Shown here: one piece after another, positions 1-11,802 of the stretch
Position numbering within the stretch: the first letter of the stretch is position 1
Layout of the letters: each line of letters starts with the position of its first letter
Assembly (NCBI RefSeq): GCF_033958435.1
Contig: NC_134145.1
Span: 41,195,501 to 41,259,500 of the forward strand
Source of the DNA: Carettochelys insculpta
Taxonomy: Eukaryota > Chordata > Testudines > Carettochelyidae
Length of the DNA stretch: 64,000 bases
Direction: 5' to 3'
Program-made: the position numbers and the translations under genes
The notes under the pieces: generated by a model
Databases searched by the model: none
Told to the model about the DNA's origin: nothing
What the model saw: the letters and a program-made list of their open reading frames with translations, nothing else

Positions 1-51
1 TTCGAAGTTGGCGCTGCTACTTCGAAGTAGCGTGCACGTGTAGACACGGCC
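1..51 (-). mobile_element. Terminus of a Harbinger element (5' end, inverted)
   Basis: The first 51 bases are the reverse complement of the first ~50 bases of the Harbinger copies at 2523 and 59150, including the paired TTCGAA motifs and the terminal GTGTAGACACGGCC. The rest of the element lies before the window. The outer edge is at about 51. Confidence 0.85.
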
Positions 52-2519
52 TAGGGTTTTAACAGACTTAGAATACAACGTTTTGTTTCAAACACTTTAT
101 TTTACATCTCATGAAAATAAGCTAATACAAATATTTTCTATTACATTTACATAGTGCCAGGCAGGGGTGTCTAGTGTGGTTTAAAAAGGGAGCACCAGCT
201 GGTGGGGATATAAATGCCCTCCATGACCTTCCCAGATGACTTGTCCTCACCCCCACCTAGGTCCCCCATGCTATCCCTGCCTCCAGCCCATGGCACATTA
301 CCTAGAGGGGCAGTGGGAGGGCTGCTCACTGTGCACCCTCCCAGGCAGCCTCTGGCCTTGCTATCTGCCTGGGATGCTGCCCAGTGCAGCCTAGCATCTG
401 CAGTGTCCCAGGCAGGCAGCATGGCTGAAACTGGAAGAGGTAAGGCTCTGGCCCTGCATCTTCCCTTCCATCTCTGTTGGTGGACCCTTGCCCTACCTTG
501 GGGTTCATGAGTCCTTCAGATTGCTGCCAGAGCCCTGTGTGGTGTGATACAGATGATGCTGAGAATTGGCTGGGGGAATTACACTGTGGTCCTGGTGGCA
601 CTTAGAACTGGCTGCTCCTAACCCTGCCCCTTTCTCATGATGCTCCCCGCTTCCAGAGGCCCCAGAGCTGAGCACCACCCACACTGCTCAGGGCAGACAA
701 AACCTGTCACCAGCCCTGATAACATGAAATATTGTGCAACTCCCAAGAGCATCATGCTGACCATGTCCATTTTACCAAAGTGTGTATTATTTTTACAGTG
801 ACACTAAATATTTTGCTGGATTATGCTCCACTAAAAATAAATAAGTAAAAAAAAATCAAGTCAAAGTTCTCTTAAAAGAATGAGTGTTATTTTTGTCACA
901 CTGTTTCAGTCCAATGTTTTTATTGACTTTAGACGAGTTGATTAACTATATAAAACAATAATTTCGGAGAAGGTCTAACCCATGAAAGCTATAAATGTGG
1001 TATAAATGTGTCAGTGTTTAAGAAGCTAGATGACAGCTTGTTCTAGAATCCAGTGTTCTTGTTCCACATTGTTCAACATGTTGAACTGCTTAATAGAAGC
1101 GAAATATAAAACTTAAGGGAGCTCTGTTGAACTGTCATTTTAGTGATCAAGTTAGAACTGTTGGTAGCTCTGTAAATCTATGGGTATCTATGGGTATCTG
1201 CATCTGCAGATGTGGATGGGAATATTTATGGCTCATTTTTGTCACTGCAGATACACAATTTGTATCTAGAAAGCTACAAATTTCCACTTTATATCTGCAG
1301 GTATCCAGGCTCACAGATATACGTGGCTCATTTTTGAGGATGCAAATACCAATTTTGCATCCATGCAAGGCTCTAACTGTGGGTTTTATTCCAATGCAAA
1401 TTAACAGCCCAGTTCTGCTATAATTGAAATGCTGCATTATGGTAGTGAAATACTTTTTGGTGCCTTTGGATTCCTTTCAGAAACCAGATTAATAAATCTA
1501 GTGTTGTAAAATTTTGCTGTTGGTAACTAAGCCAATTGGTTAAAATACTTTGACTTTTATCCTGCAAACACAAACATCTGGGTAGCTTGGCTAATATGAC
1601 ATAGTTTCATATGATCAAAATCATCAATATACTTTAATGCTTCAAGGAGCAGGTTATTTCCCACCTCAGTCAGCAATATAACAAGCTTCTTGGCTGACAC
1701 CAATTGTAATTATTCTGGGCTCTTGAAAAATTCACTGTTATTATGGTAGATTTGATAGCAATTCTTCTATTAAAAGTTACCTGCCACTCACCACTTCTGG
1801 AAATAAGATTTAAAAAACAACTTATTGCTATGACTGATTATAGAAAATAAGTTATTTTTGTCTATATGTCTTTAATAAAAGCTCTTGTGACAATGGATCC
1901 TTGTATTAAATTTGCATAAAGCCTGCAATCTCCAATATCTTAAACATGAACTTAATTCCAATGACTGAGTTCTGGCATCTTTCCAATATTACAACGTAAC
2001 AACAAAGATGTTGTCTACCACTTTAGATATAAATAGGTGCGCATCTTGTAGCGTAGTAAGCTATAATTTCTGAATGACAGAGAAACTGGATCCTGTCTAT
2101 GAAATGAACCAAGTACTTTTTCTATGCAACATACTATAAATAGAGTATTATCATAAGAACAGAGTGTTCACAATTTGCAAGCATCCGAAGTTCTAATAAA
2201 ATGCTACCATATGAATGTAGAGATGGCCAAAAAGTATTCTCTTAAAAACAAAACCCAAACTTAAAGTGGAATTCTCTCATTTTCTAAAATATTCTAAAAA
2301 TAATTAAGAAAGCTTTTTAAAAAAGATTTTGAAATTTGTTTTAGTTTCCCCCCTTTATTTCCTTTCTAAATTTTCCTTCATTTCATTTTTTCTTTTGCCT
2401 TGGACTTTTCAAAGGCTGAGGTAGTTTTAAAGAGTTACAATGTGGCAGAAGGAATAAAACAAAGAAATTTAGAAGGTGAGCAGGAGGGTAATGAGGGGAC
2501 AGGGCCATCCCTACTATTC
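52..2519. other. AT-rich non-coding stretch without recognised genes
   Basis: No open frame of convincing length or family match is seen on either strand. The first 700 bases are GC-richer and could belong to a decayed repeat, but I could not name it. Bases 1140-1440 hold a repeat candidate listed separately. Elsewhere only A/T-rich simple tracts are visible. Confidence 0.5.
1147..1437. repeat. Unnamed interspersed repeat candidate rich in GTATC/GATAC and ATGCAAAT words
   Basis: The stretch alternates short inverted words (TATCTGCA / TGCAGATA, GGATGCAAAT / TTTGCATCC) and has two copies of GGCTCATTTTTG about 100 bases apart. Open frames of nearly equal length lie on both strands, as expected for self-complementary repeat DNA and not for a gene. 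Family unknown. Confidence 0.35.
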
Positions 2520-2522
2520 CTG

Positions 2523-3233
2523 AGCTGCGTCTACACGTGCACGCTACTTCGAAGTAGCAGCACCAACTTCGAAATAGCGCCCGTCGCGTCTACACGCGTC
2601 AGGCACTATTTCGAAGTTAACTTCGACGTTAGGCGGCGAGACGTCGAAGTCGCTAACCTCATGAGGAGATAGGAATAGCGCCCTACTTCGACGTTCAACA
2701 TCGAAGTAGGGACCGTGTAGACGATCCGCGTCCCGCAACGTCGAAATTGCCGGGTCCTTCATGGCGGCCATCAGCTGGGGGGTTAAGAGATGCTCTCTCT
2801 CCAGCCCCTGCGGGGCTCTATGGTCACCGTGGGCAGCAGCCCTTAGCCCAGGGCTTCTGGCTGCTTCTGCGGCAGCTGGGGATCTATGCTGCAGGCACAG
2901 GGTCTGCAACCAGTTGTCAGCTCTGTGTATCTTGTGTTGTTTAGTGCAACTGTGTCTGGGAGGGGCCCTTTAAGGGAGCAGCTGGCTGTTGAGTCCGCCC
3001 TATGACCCTGTCTGCAGCTGTGCCTGGCATCCCTGTTTCGATGTGTGCTACTTTGACGTGTAGACGTTTCCTCGCTGCGCCTATTTCGATGTTGGGCTGA
3101 GCAACGTCGAAGTTGAACATCGACGTTGCCGGCCCTGGAGGACGTGTAGACGTTATTCATCGAAATAGACTATTTCGATGTCGCAACATCGAAATAAGCT
3201 ATTTCGATGTTGGCTGCACGTGTAGACGTAGCC
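2523..3233 (+). mobile_element. Non-autonomous Harbinger MITE, 711 bp
   Basis: It starts AGCTGCGTCTACACGTGC and ends with the inverted form GCACGTGTAGACGTAGCC. A 3-bp target duplication CTG lies at 2520-2522 and 3234-3236. The first ~290 bases match the left end and the last ~300 bases the right end of the two-gene element at 59150-64000, so it is an internal-deletion derivative. Both ends are packed with TTCGA words. Open frames of 105 and 121 codons on the minus strand recur in sister copies but follow from sequence identity and have no protein-like features. Confidence 0.9.
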
Positions 3234-3236
3234 CTG

Positions 3237-4419
3237 GTGCCCTACGCAGCCCAACACCTGCACACCCCATTGGGGCGGGGGGCAGCTGCTCAGAGAGGGA
3301 AGCTACAGGGGCAGAACCTGTGGGGGCAGGAGGGTTGACAGCTGTCTCAGACCAGACTAGAAGTCATGTGCAGCAATGGCATCAGGGAGAGCTGGCAACC
3401 CTGGGCAGGGAAGGAGAGGATGAGAGGTTCATCTGAGAGCCTTGAAGAAGCAGGCAGGAGGCACAGGCAACAGCAAGCAGCACATGTGTGAGCCAAAGGA
3501 ACAAGAGGCAGCCACACAGCCAGCTGTTGTGGTGCTCTGAAGGGAAAAGTGCTGCTTCGCTCCAGCCACCAGCTGTTTGCCTGCCCTCTCTTCCCCCTGA
3601 GTCTTCAGGCCTGTGCTTGTGACACTCGCTGTTACTTGGTGAGCAGGGGGTGGGAACAGCCCACGGGGGACGAACAGCAAGCAGGGAATTGGCCAGTCAC
3701 AACTCCCACATTCGCTCTTACTGACCCACGTCAGTACATATGCCCTTAGTTGTGAAACTGTGTGGCCTAATGGCCAGAATCAATAAACACACCCTTGTTA
3801 GCAGGGCTGTGCGGCCCTATGGCCTGTGTTGGTAAGTTAGCTTTTACTTGCAGGGTTGTGTGACCAATGGTCAGAGTTAATAAATTGACCCCTTCCGGTG
3901 AGGCTGTGCGGCTCTCTGGTTAGAGTCAGGAAAAAGGGGAGGGTCACTTCCCATGACGGGGTGTCCAGGTCCCCACTCTCCACTAGACCCAAGCCCACGG
4001 CCCTATTAGTGGCTGTAGCTTGAACCACTGAGTCAGTGGAGAAAAGTTCCAACCGAAACAGACCAACTGCCACCTTTGTTTCACTCACCTTGTCCGGGCT
4101 ACTTCATGCCACTGTCCTCACAGCTGTGGCTTGGGTGTCTGTCTTAGCTCCTGGGTCCCTGGGCTGCCCTTTCTCTAGTTCTTCTGAACCTGTGAGGTTT
4201 CTGGGATGTCCTGTCTTCTGCTTGTGTTGCAATGTCTCTGCCGCTGGTCTTCTGCAGAGACTTGTCTGGAACAGGTGGTGTACTTCTTTCCTCTCTGCCA
4301 TTCAGCTCCAACTGAGCTGAGCTGTTCTTTTTCATGCAAATATACCTGAAGCATTCCCTTAAGGTGCAACCGGTGTGGGTTCCTCAGACTACAATGCAGG
4401 GTTAACCCTCCTCTGTTTG
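3237..4419. other. GC-moderate repeat-like stretch without recognised genes
   Basis: No gene is recognised. The central part carries the degenerate tandem array at 3748-3935. The remainder resembles LTR-like sequence in composition, with two AATAAA-type words in the array, but no terminal duplication could be found. Confidence 0.4.
3748..3935. repeat. Degenerate tandem repeat, about four ~50-bp units
   Basis: Each unit has the pattern GGCTGTGYGGCCYNATGGYCAGAGTNAATAAA with drift, starting near 3748, 3804, 3852 and 3901. Units are well diverged, so the array is old. Its source, possibly an LTR, is not identified. Confidence 0.5.
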
Positions 4420-5231
4420 ACCTAGATAAATTGGAGGATTGAGCAAACAGAAATCTGATGAGGTTCAACGAGGACTAGTGCAGAGTCCAGCAGTTAGGAT
4501 GGAAGAATCCAAAGCACTGCTACAGGCTGGGGCTGACTGATCTAGAAGCAGATATGCAGAAAAGGACCTGGGGATTACAGTGGATGAGAAGCATGCTATG
4601 AGCCAGCAGAATGCCCTTGTAGCCAGGAAGGCTAATGGCATACTGGGGTGCATTAATCGGAGCACTGCCAGCAGATCTAGAGAGGTGATTCTTCCTCTTT
4701 AGTAGGCACTGGCGAGGCGGCATCTGGAGTATTTCATCCAATTCTGCACCTACCCCCGCACACCCTAGAAAGGATGTGGACACACTGGAAAGTCCAGTGT
4801 AGGGCGACAAAAATTATTAGGGGGGCTGGAGCACATGACTTATTTGATTTGAGTGTATTTAATCTCCAGAAGAGATAGCATTCATCAACTACCAGAAAGC
4901 GGGGGAGGGCAAGGATGAGGGAAGGGTCCAAAGAGAACAAACAGAGGCTGTTCTCAGTAGTGACAGAAGACAGAACAAGGAACACTGGTCTCAAGTTGAA
5001 GAGTGGGAGGTCCAGGTTGGATATTAGAAAAAACTATTTCACTAAGAGAGTGGTGAAGCTCTGGAATAGGTTGCCTAGGGAGGTTGTAGAATCTTCTTCT
5101 CTAGACGTCTTTAAGTCCTGGCTTGACAAAGGTCTGGCTTGGACGATTTAGTTGGGATTGGTGCTGCTTTCAGCAGGGGGTTGGACTTGATGACCTCCTG
5201 AGGTCTCTTCCAACCTTGATTCTATGATTCT
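4420..5231 (+). mobile_element. CR1 LINE 3' fragment
   Basis: The stretch encodes broken remains of the C-terminal end of the CR1 RT protein (residues like DLDKLED at the start, [23 protein letters not shown] around 4970-5030, [12 protein letters not shown] near 5080). It ends in the CR1 3' hairpin and the diagnostic direct repeat ATTCTATGATTCT. The 5' part is missing, as usual for CR1. Confidence 0.88.
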
Positions 5232-5348
5232 AAAGCTGTATGCACAAGTCATAATCTATATGAAATATGAATTTGTACTGAGTTTTTATGCAGTGCTTTT
5301 TATGCAACCTTTCCAAAACTAGGCAAATATACAGACAAGTTGATATAA

Positions 5349-5735
5349 CAGAGGTCAGCAACTCCTGGCATGGGTGCCAAAGTGGCACGCAAGCCGATTT
5401 TCATGGGCATTTGAGGTAGGAGAGCGGCTCTTCCTGGCCTCCCCTAGGCAGATGGGTACTTCTTCAAAGCCATGCTGCCTGTAGATTAACCAAAACCAGC
5501 TAAGGCTACCAAACACCTCCTAAAGGGTAAAGCTCTGCATCTTAATTTATTTATTAATGGTGTTGTTGTCGGACTAAAGTGACTTTCAAAAGTATCACCA
5601 GCACTCAGATAGTGCACAGAGGTCAAAAGGTCAAATTTCAGCACTCTGCCTCAGAAAAGTTGACCGCTGTGTTATATCTCCTGGAAGACCTCTGTGTACC
5701 CCAGAGGTATGCATACTCCAGGTTGAGAAACACTG
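5349..5735. mobile_element. hAT-like DNA transposon remnant
   Basis: The left edge CAGAGGTCAGCAAC and the right edge GGTTGAGAAACACTG (reverse complement CAGTGTTTCTCAACC) are typical of hAT termini. No 8-bp target duplication was found, and the two ends may belong to different copies. Confidence 0.4.
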
Positions 5736-7546
5736 CACTAAACCATGCTGTTATTATTTGAGAACTACACATATTGGTGCAAATACAAACTGAACATTTA
5801 TTGATTTGCACAATATGACAGAGTTAAGAAAGTATATATAATTTTAACTTTTGTTGATCTTCTGATGTTAGATGCCTAATTATGCAACAATTACTTTCTC
5901 TTAACATAGGATTTTTAAAAAGTGCTATTGAATTCTGTATATATTTAGCAGAGTTTGAGTTTCCACTGTGTATTACAGAACTGTAAGCTTTGCAAAATAT
6001 CTCACTGAATTGAAATAGATAGCTTAGGCACTCTGATTTTCATTTATATGCTCAACAAACTGTGACAGAGGCAGTAGTTTTGCGTGGTTTATAACAGCTT
6101 CAAGAGATTTGCAGTTGAGCTCTGAATGCATTCAATTATTCTTAATATAACCTTCACAATTACTTTTTATCATTACCTGGACAACTTTGGTGCAGAGAAA
6201 AGTGGTTAGTTCATACATATTATGCTAATATAATATATTTGAACATTTGAAATATATTCAAACACACAATTCTATGTAAAATAAAAATTGCATCAAGCAT
6301 TTATTAATATCAAGCCACATTTTACAGTATGTTCAAACTGACAGGCTAACTAAAGTGAATCAGCAAAAGAGTGAAGAAACAGGATCAGACCCAGTAAAAA
6401 TTAGTTTGAGCTGAGTGCAAATGAAGTGCTGAGAAGATAAAGACAGATGGAATGATTATGGGCTTGAGAGCCCATTGAAGTAAAAGGAGAAACTTTTTTT
6501 TTTTTACTGCAGTGATTTTGGCTGAGACAGATAAAAGTGAAGAGTTAAACAAAGACTAAAAAGTTAGACAAAGAAATATCTAGGGGTTCATTTCACCCCT
6601 AGGATGTGAATCTCCTTGCCATAGCCACCAGTTTTACAAAGAGCATCTTTCCTAAAAAAGCATCCAAACTATTTCTGACTTGGCATAAACACAACAATGT
6701 CACTTGTATAACCCTCCTCCCTTTTGCAGTTTCTTAAATGTCAGATATCTAGTCCCCATTTGTATTCCTGTTAATAGGTTACATGCCTAATCAATGCTTT
6801 CAATGATTTCATGTGGAATCTATCATGAATCTATGGCCAAATGTCCTGTTTCTTTATGTCATGAAGGAATACAATGAAACCAATTCTTTGAATGTATATT
6901 ATACCTGCACAATTAAGTACAATTATTGTTTATTTCCTCAAACAGCTGGAAAGCATGACAAGAAAAACCTGGCACATCTGTGTTTGGGGGGACAGACCTC
7001 ACATTGCCCAATTCTGGCTTATGGTCAACACGATAATTTTAAATACCAATAATGTTGTGCCACCTCTTACTCCAAAAGCTTTTCTACTTAGACTGTCACT
7101 GAAAATGCCATTATTTCATTTTGACAAAGACTTACGAAATCATAATTCTTGTTGCAAATATTATCGGTAGAACACACTACACTCCAAAGCAAGACTAGCA
7201 GTTATAATTAATTTAATGGATTGTTACAGCAGAAAAGTTCTCTTTCACTAAGTGACAAGTAGCTACAATTTATAGCCACTTATGGCCATATTGTACGTCT
7301 TGCTTACATAAGTAATTTGAAGTTTATTGTAAATTCAATTTAAATTATTATGCTGAGCCACTTTTAGAGATCAAAATTAAAACCCCAAGTCTAGCTTCCG
7401 GTGTAAAATCCTGCTTGATGTCGATGAAATCTTGCCATTGACTACAGAGGGACTAAGATAAAACTTTACATGCCTAGAGTGGGGCAAACCCAATCTTTGG
7501 ATCTAAATATTCCAAAATTTAAAGTAGTATTAAAACGTGGATTCAA
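5736..7546. other. AT-rich stretch without recognised genes or repeats
   Basis: I see nothing beyond simple A/T tracts and short chance open frames. No recognisable family signature. Confidence 0.5.
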
Positions 7547-7740
7547 GTATCAGAGATATAGCTGTGTTAGGCTGTATCTTCAGAAGAAAGCAAGCAGTCC
7601 GGTGGCACCTCAAAGACTAACAATATTATTTATTAGGAAAATTCCTCCAGTATGTGAAGAAGTCTTTCCCACGAAAGCTCATTTCCTAATAAATAATAGT
7701 TAGGCTTTAAGGTGCTACAGGACTGCTTGTTTTATTTAGT
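7547..7740. mobile_element. Penelope-like terminal fragment, inverted pair
   Basis: The words TATAGCTGTGTTAGGCTGTATC, AGCAGTCCGGTGGCACCTCAAAGACTAAC and, after a short centre, the inverted AGTTAGGCTTTAAGGTGCTACAGGACTGC match the terminal repeat of Penelope-like elements seen at 9639, 16857 and 45293, in an older subfamily. The two halves face each other around a centre near 7650. Confidence 0.65.
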
Positions 7741-7856
7741 ATGGATTCAAGTATGTTCTTTCTCCACATGTGGGATATTCATATTCAGCTTTTAGACACC
7801 TCACTACAGCAATATTTCAGAGATTACAGCTGGAATCTGAGAAGGGTATTCGCTCT

Positions 7857-8306
7857 GGCTGTGTCTACACATGCCCCTCCCTTTTGAAAGGGCCATGTTA
7901 ATGAGGCACTTCGGAACAGGTGAATAAGGTGTTGACATGCATATTCAGTGGCTCCTTAGTATAATACCAGCTAGTTGTGCTTCAAAACTGCTGCTTTCGA
8001 AATGCAGACTGGCTGTAGACACGGGCTTTTCAAAATAAACCCCAGACTTTGAAATTCCCTTATTCCCAATTTGTTTTGGGAATAAGGGAATTTGGGAATA
8101 AGGGCTTTTCAAAGTCTGGGGTTTATTTTGAAGTGCCCGCATCTATTCAGCTAGTCTGTGTTTTGAAAGCAGCCCTTTTGAAGCGCAACTGGTTGCCATT
8201 ATGCTAATAAAGCATTGAATATGCATGTCAGCGCATCATTAACCTCTTCCAAAGTGCCTCATTAACATGCCCCTTCCAAAAGGGAGGGACTTGCGTAGAC
8301 ACAGCC
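7857..8306. mobile_element. Harbinger-type MITE, 450 bp
   Basis: The ends GGCTGTGTCTACAC and GTAGACACAGCC are inverted repeats. The flanks give a 3-bp target duplication TCT (7854-7856 and 8307-8309). Much of the element is a long imperfect hairpin centred near 8080, where GGGAATAAGG words face each other. Same family as 37504-37945. Confidence 0.82.
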
Positions 8307-8574
8307 TCTGAGCCAAAGAGTGGCCAAAATTCTGCTCTAATTTACACGTTATCCTACTGAATCATTGGGATAGCAGAGATGTAATTGAAAGAAAAAGCTG
8401 ACCCCCTGTGATCTCTCTTCATACATCCAGATAATTTATTGAAGGACAGAAACCTGATATTCTTCACTATTTTGAGACTTAATATAGACTAAGAATATTT
8501 TTTTCCTGATCATATAAAACCTATCAGAACTATGCTCTGTCAGATTTCAGAGTCAAGTTTCATGAACTGCGTAA

Positions 8575-8916
8575 GGCTATGTCTTCATTTACTCAAAACT
8601 TCGAAATGGCCATGCTAATGGCTAAATTGAAGAATACTAATGAGGTGCTAAAATGCTTATTCAGCACCTCATTAGCATGCCTCCAGCCACAGCACTTTTG
8701 AAGTGTTGCGGTTTGCTCGCTCGTGGCTCATCTCCATGGAGGTCGTTTTCCAAAGGTCCCCATCAGCATCGAAATACCCTTATTCCTATCAGCTGATGTC
8801 GCAGCCAGTGGCATGCTAACGAGGGGCTGAATATGCATTTCAGCTCCTCATTAGTATTCTTTGATTTGGCCATTAGCATGCCCATTTTGAAGTTTTGAGT
8901 AAGTGCAGACACGGCC
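8575..8916. mobile_element. Harbinger-type MITE, 342 bp
   Basis: It runs from GGCTATGTCTTC to GCAGACACGGCC, flanked by the 3-bp duplication TAA (8572-8574 and 8917-8919). Subterminal words AAAACTTCGAAATGGCCAT are repeated inverted at the other end. The family is shared with 25639-26018 and 39503-39875. Confidence 0.82.
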
Positions 8917-8958
8917 TAAATGTATAACGCTGATTTTATAGAGCTGAGAACTCAATCC

Positions 8959-9431
8959 TGTGGGGGAAAAAGGAAAAAGAAAAACTGCTGTAGGGGTTAA
9001 AATTTTTACTTTTCCACAATAACCAGACCCCACTCTGTGAGAGGAAATTAGGGGGTCATCTGCACCTCTTTGAAGTTGTTACCTTGTCACCTAGACACAA
9101 TTTACCCTGTAGACTCCTCTGTTTTTGTTATCATGTACCTTTGTAGGGTAAACTGAAGTCAGCAGAGCTGGTGTTTGCAGACAGATCTCAGGATAACTTG
9201 GCTGAGACTTTGGTATGTTAAAGAAGACAATTAATTACCAAACTATCTAAACAAACTGTATAAAAAGGCCTAAAAACTAATTCTCAAGGCTCCCACTTCT
9301 CTGGAAGTTGGCAGCCTGCATATATGCAAATAAACTTTCCTTTTAGATCTTACTCTTGCCTCACTGCTTTAACCTCCAGCCTCGAACCTTTGGGGAACAC
9401 TGTACCCCAGGGGAAAGTGGCTTCCCCGACA
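8959..9431 (+). mobile_element. Solo LTR of an endogenous retrovirus-like element
   Basis: The 473-bp unit begins TG and ends CA and is flanked by the direct repeat ATCC (8955-8958 and 9432-9435). A TATA box (TATAAAAA, 9259-9266) precedes a polyadenylation word AATAAA (9329-9334) by about 70 bases, in the order expected of U3, R and U5. No internal viral sequence lies next to it, so it is read as a recombined solo LTR. A 4-bp duplication is typical of gammaretrovirus-like elements. That class assignment is inference. Confidence 0.72.
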
Positions 9432-9638
9432 ATCCCAGATGATGCTCTTCACCTTCTGCAGAACATGGGCATTCTCAAAAAATAACTGAAGGCAACTCCA
9501 TTGGTTGACTTCACCAGTACAGCTTGTAAGCATCTTTAACTGAAGTTATTTGTTTGCCAAGGTTATATTCCTTCCCTTGCTTCAAGGTCCAGAATTTTCT
9601 CTTGCTATTTTGAAATAACTACAAGTAGAGATAGTAAC

Positions 9639-9838
9639 AGAGAGGAAGCCGTGCTAGTCTATGCACTATCAAAACAAAAAGCAGTCAAGTAGCACTTTAA
9701 AGACTAGCAAAATAGTTCATTAGGTGAGCTTTCATGGGACAGACCTGGTCTGAAGAAGTGGGTCTGTCCCACAAAAGCTCATCTAATAAACTATTTTGCT
9801 AGTCTTTAAAGTGCTGCTTGACTGCTTTTTGTTTTTAC
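9639..9838. mobile_element. Penelope-like terminal repeats, head-to-head pair
   Basis: The left half reads AACAGAGAGGAAGCCGTGCTAGTC through AGCAGTCAAGTAGCACTTTAAAGAC to the GTGGGACAGACC-like region. The right half (9748 onward) repeats the same words on the other strand. A hammerhead-like core, CTGAAGA at 9750-9756 followed by a GTGGG/CCCAC stem, lies at the junction. Inverted terminal pairs with little or no coding part are common among truncated Penelope copies. Confidence 0.75.
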
Positions 9839-10915
9839 AAGTAGAGATGGTTGAGATTCTGTCTCTCTCTTTCCTTTTGGTCATAAAAAACAGGTTAATC
9901 AAAACCAAAAATTCTGCTAGAGAAGTTTGGAAATTAAAACATTTGGTTTTGACATTTTTTAAACAAATCACTGTGTTTTTCCAGGTTGAAATGACTTTTT
10001 AACATTCTTTTTACTATTTATAGTAAAATATAATAAAAATGTAAAAATCAAAACAAAAATATTTTGAAATAACTAAAACAAATTATTTCAAAATATTTCA
10101 ATAGACCCACAGTGATGGGGCCAATCATTGCAGTTTAAGAAATATTAAAAGTTCTATTTGGAAAACCTACTGAGTTCCCCATTTGTCTGTCCGAGGCTAT
10201 GTCTACACTGCCAAATAAAGTCAAATTTATTAAAGTTGACTTTGTAACACTGGATTTTATAAAGTCAAAGTTGAGTGTCTGCACCTGCCCACAAAGTTGA
10301 CAGAGTGCATCCCCACTAAATCACCAAAGTTCAACTGTCATAGCAGTGCATTGTAGGAACTTATCTCACAGCTCCCTCAGCCCCATGGCATTCTGGTTTT
10401 TACTGCTGGTGCATTATGGGAAAAAATATCCCACAAGTGGTTGTGGCATGGGTGTGTGATGTTTCAGATTGCACTGCCCTCTTTCCCAACTGTTGAAAAC
10501 AAATGGCCATTTTTCAGAAGTCTCTCTCCCAGATGAGAGAAATTGTTTGAGTTGTCTGCATTGTTGCCTCGTTACCAAACGTGTTGTGAGAGCACCCAGA
10601 TGACTGAGCAATTTCAACAGGTTGTTCAATTAGTTTTTGCTGCTTCACATTTGTTAGGGTGGGGATCTGCCCCTTAAATGCCATGTGGAGATTACATAGC
10701 TAAGTGATCACTACTGGAATTGTGTTTCTTTCTGTCCCTTTTTAAAAAAAACAATGACCTTAAAAAATCACCTTATTACCAAATGTGTTGAGAGCATCCA
10801 GCTGACTGTACCCTGTCAACAGGTCACTCAGCTAGTTTCCCCCCTGGTGAAAACATACAAAACAGTGGGTTTTAGAGGCTGAAGCCCATGATACCTAAGT
10901 GGAAAAAACTGAAGT

Positions 10916-10955
10916 TGAGAGTGAGAGAGAGATACAGAGAGCGAGAGAGAAATCT
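10916..10955. repeat. GA-rich simple repeat
   Basis: An imperfect (GA)n tract of about 40 bases inside the 1.9-kb DNA transposon. Confidence 0.7.
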
Positions 10956-11389
10956 GTGAGTCTTCACTACATAGAAGTCAGGAATGCTTTAGGGAGGCCA
11001 TTGCACTGATGTCTCCAACAAGAGACAAGGAGACCATTAGAAGTATGAGCTCCAGACTAAAGAGAAAAGATGAAAATAATCCCAGAGGGCACTGGTGCCT
11101 AGTGGTTGCTGGAAGGATCCATTACTCCATCAGAAGTAGTAGAGGTTTGAGAAGAGAAGGAAAAGTTAAGGAAGCATTAGAAGATAGAAAAGTTGAGGAA
11201 AGAATGAAGTGACTCCCTCACCTCTTCTGGTAAAGAGAGCCCACAAACTCCATTCTTTCACAGGAAATCTTCTCTCGAGCCACACAGTTTGGGAAGGGAA
11301 CGTACTGGCATCTTGTGTGCTTTGAGGGGAGGAAGTCCCTGAAAATATCTGCAGCCTATTGAGTAACCTGTTTGACATGGTTCAATCAG

Positions 11390-11802
11390 AATAAGGTTCC
11401 AGTGGAGCCACGTTAGCACATAACCAGTTTTGTTCTTATTGGAACTCATCAGACATGCACAAACTGCAGTCTATAGTGTGATTTGAACCTGGGACACCTT
11501 CATCATAGTCAAGGATGATACCATATCTCCATGGGTTCACAGCCTCAGTTGTGGGAAAGGAATATATGTATATCAGTTGGATTGATCACTTTCACAGATA
11601 ATTGGATCAACAACTGTTGGCCACGTGTGCTACATTCACAAATGAGTGAACTGTAAGCATGCCCCAATCGGGGTTGACTATAGTTATTAGAATAAGGTTC
11701 TGAGGAAACCACATTAGCACATGACCAGTTTTGTTCTTATTGGAACTCATCAGATGTGCGTAAACTGCTGTCTGTAGCATCCCCGGTTCAAATCACTGAT
11801 TT
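11390..11802. mobile_element. SINE-like dimeric insertion with 15-bp target duplication
   Basis: The 413-bp insert is flanked by ACATGGTTCAATCAG (11375-11389) and ACATGGTTCGATCAG (11803-11817), one mismatch in 15. Inside are two direct copies of a ~90-bp unit beginning AATAAGGTT, 300 bases apart. Each is followed by a tRNA B-box-like word: GGTTCAAATC forward at 11785-11794 and its reverse complement at 11480-11489. A long target duplication plus a pol III-like box suggests a LINE-mobilised SINE, but no A box or tail was confirmed. Confidence 0.5.

Noticed and set aside
2544..3160. Open frames of 105 and 121 codons that recur in every Harbinger MITE copy (also at 23333-23886, 27103-27719, 27737-28353)
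   Set aside because: They overlap on the same DNA, start in the terminal repeats, have no domain-like features and recur because the DNA itself is repeated. They are not genes.
11785..11794. A tRNA gene suggested by a B-box-like word
   Set aside because: No cloverleaf, A box or anticodon arm could be found around it; it is treated only as part of a SINE-like insert.
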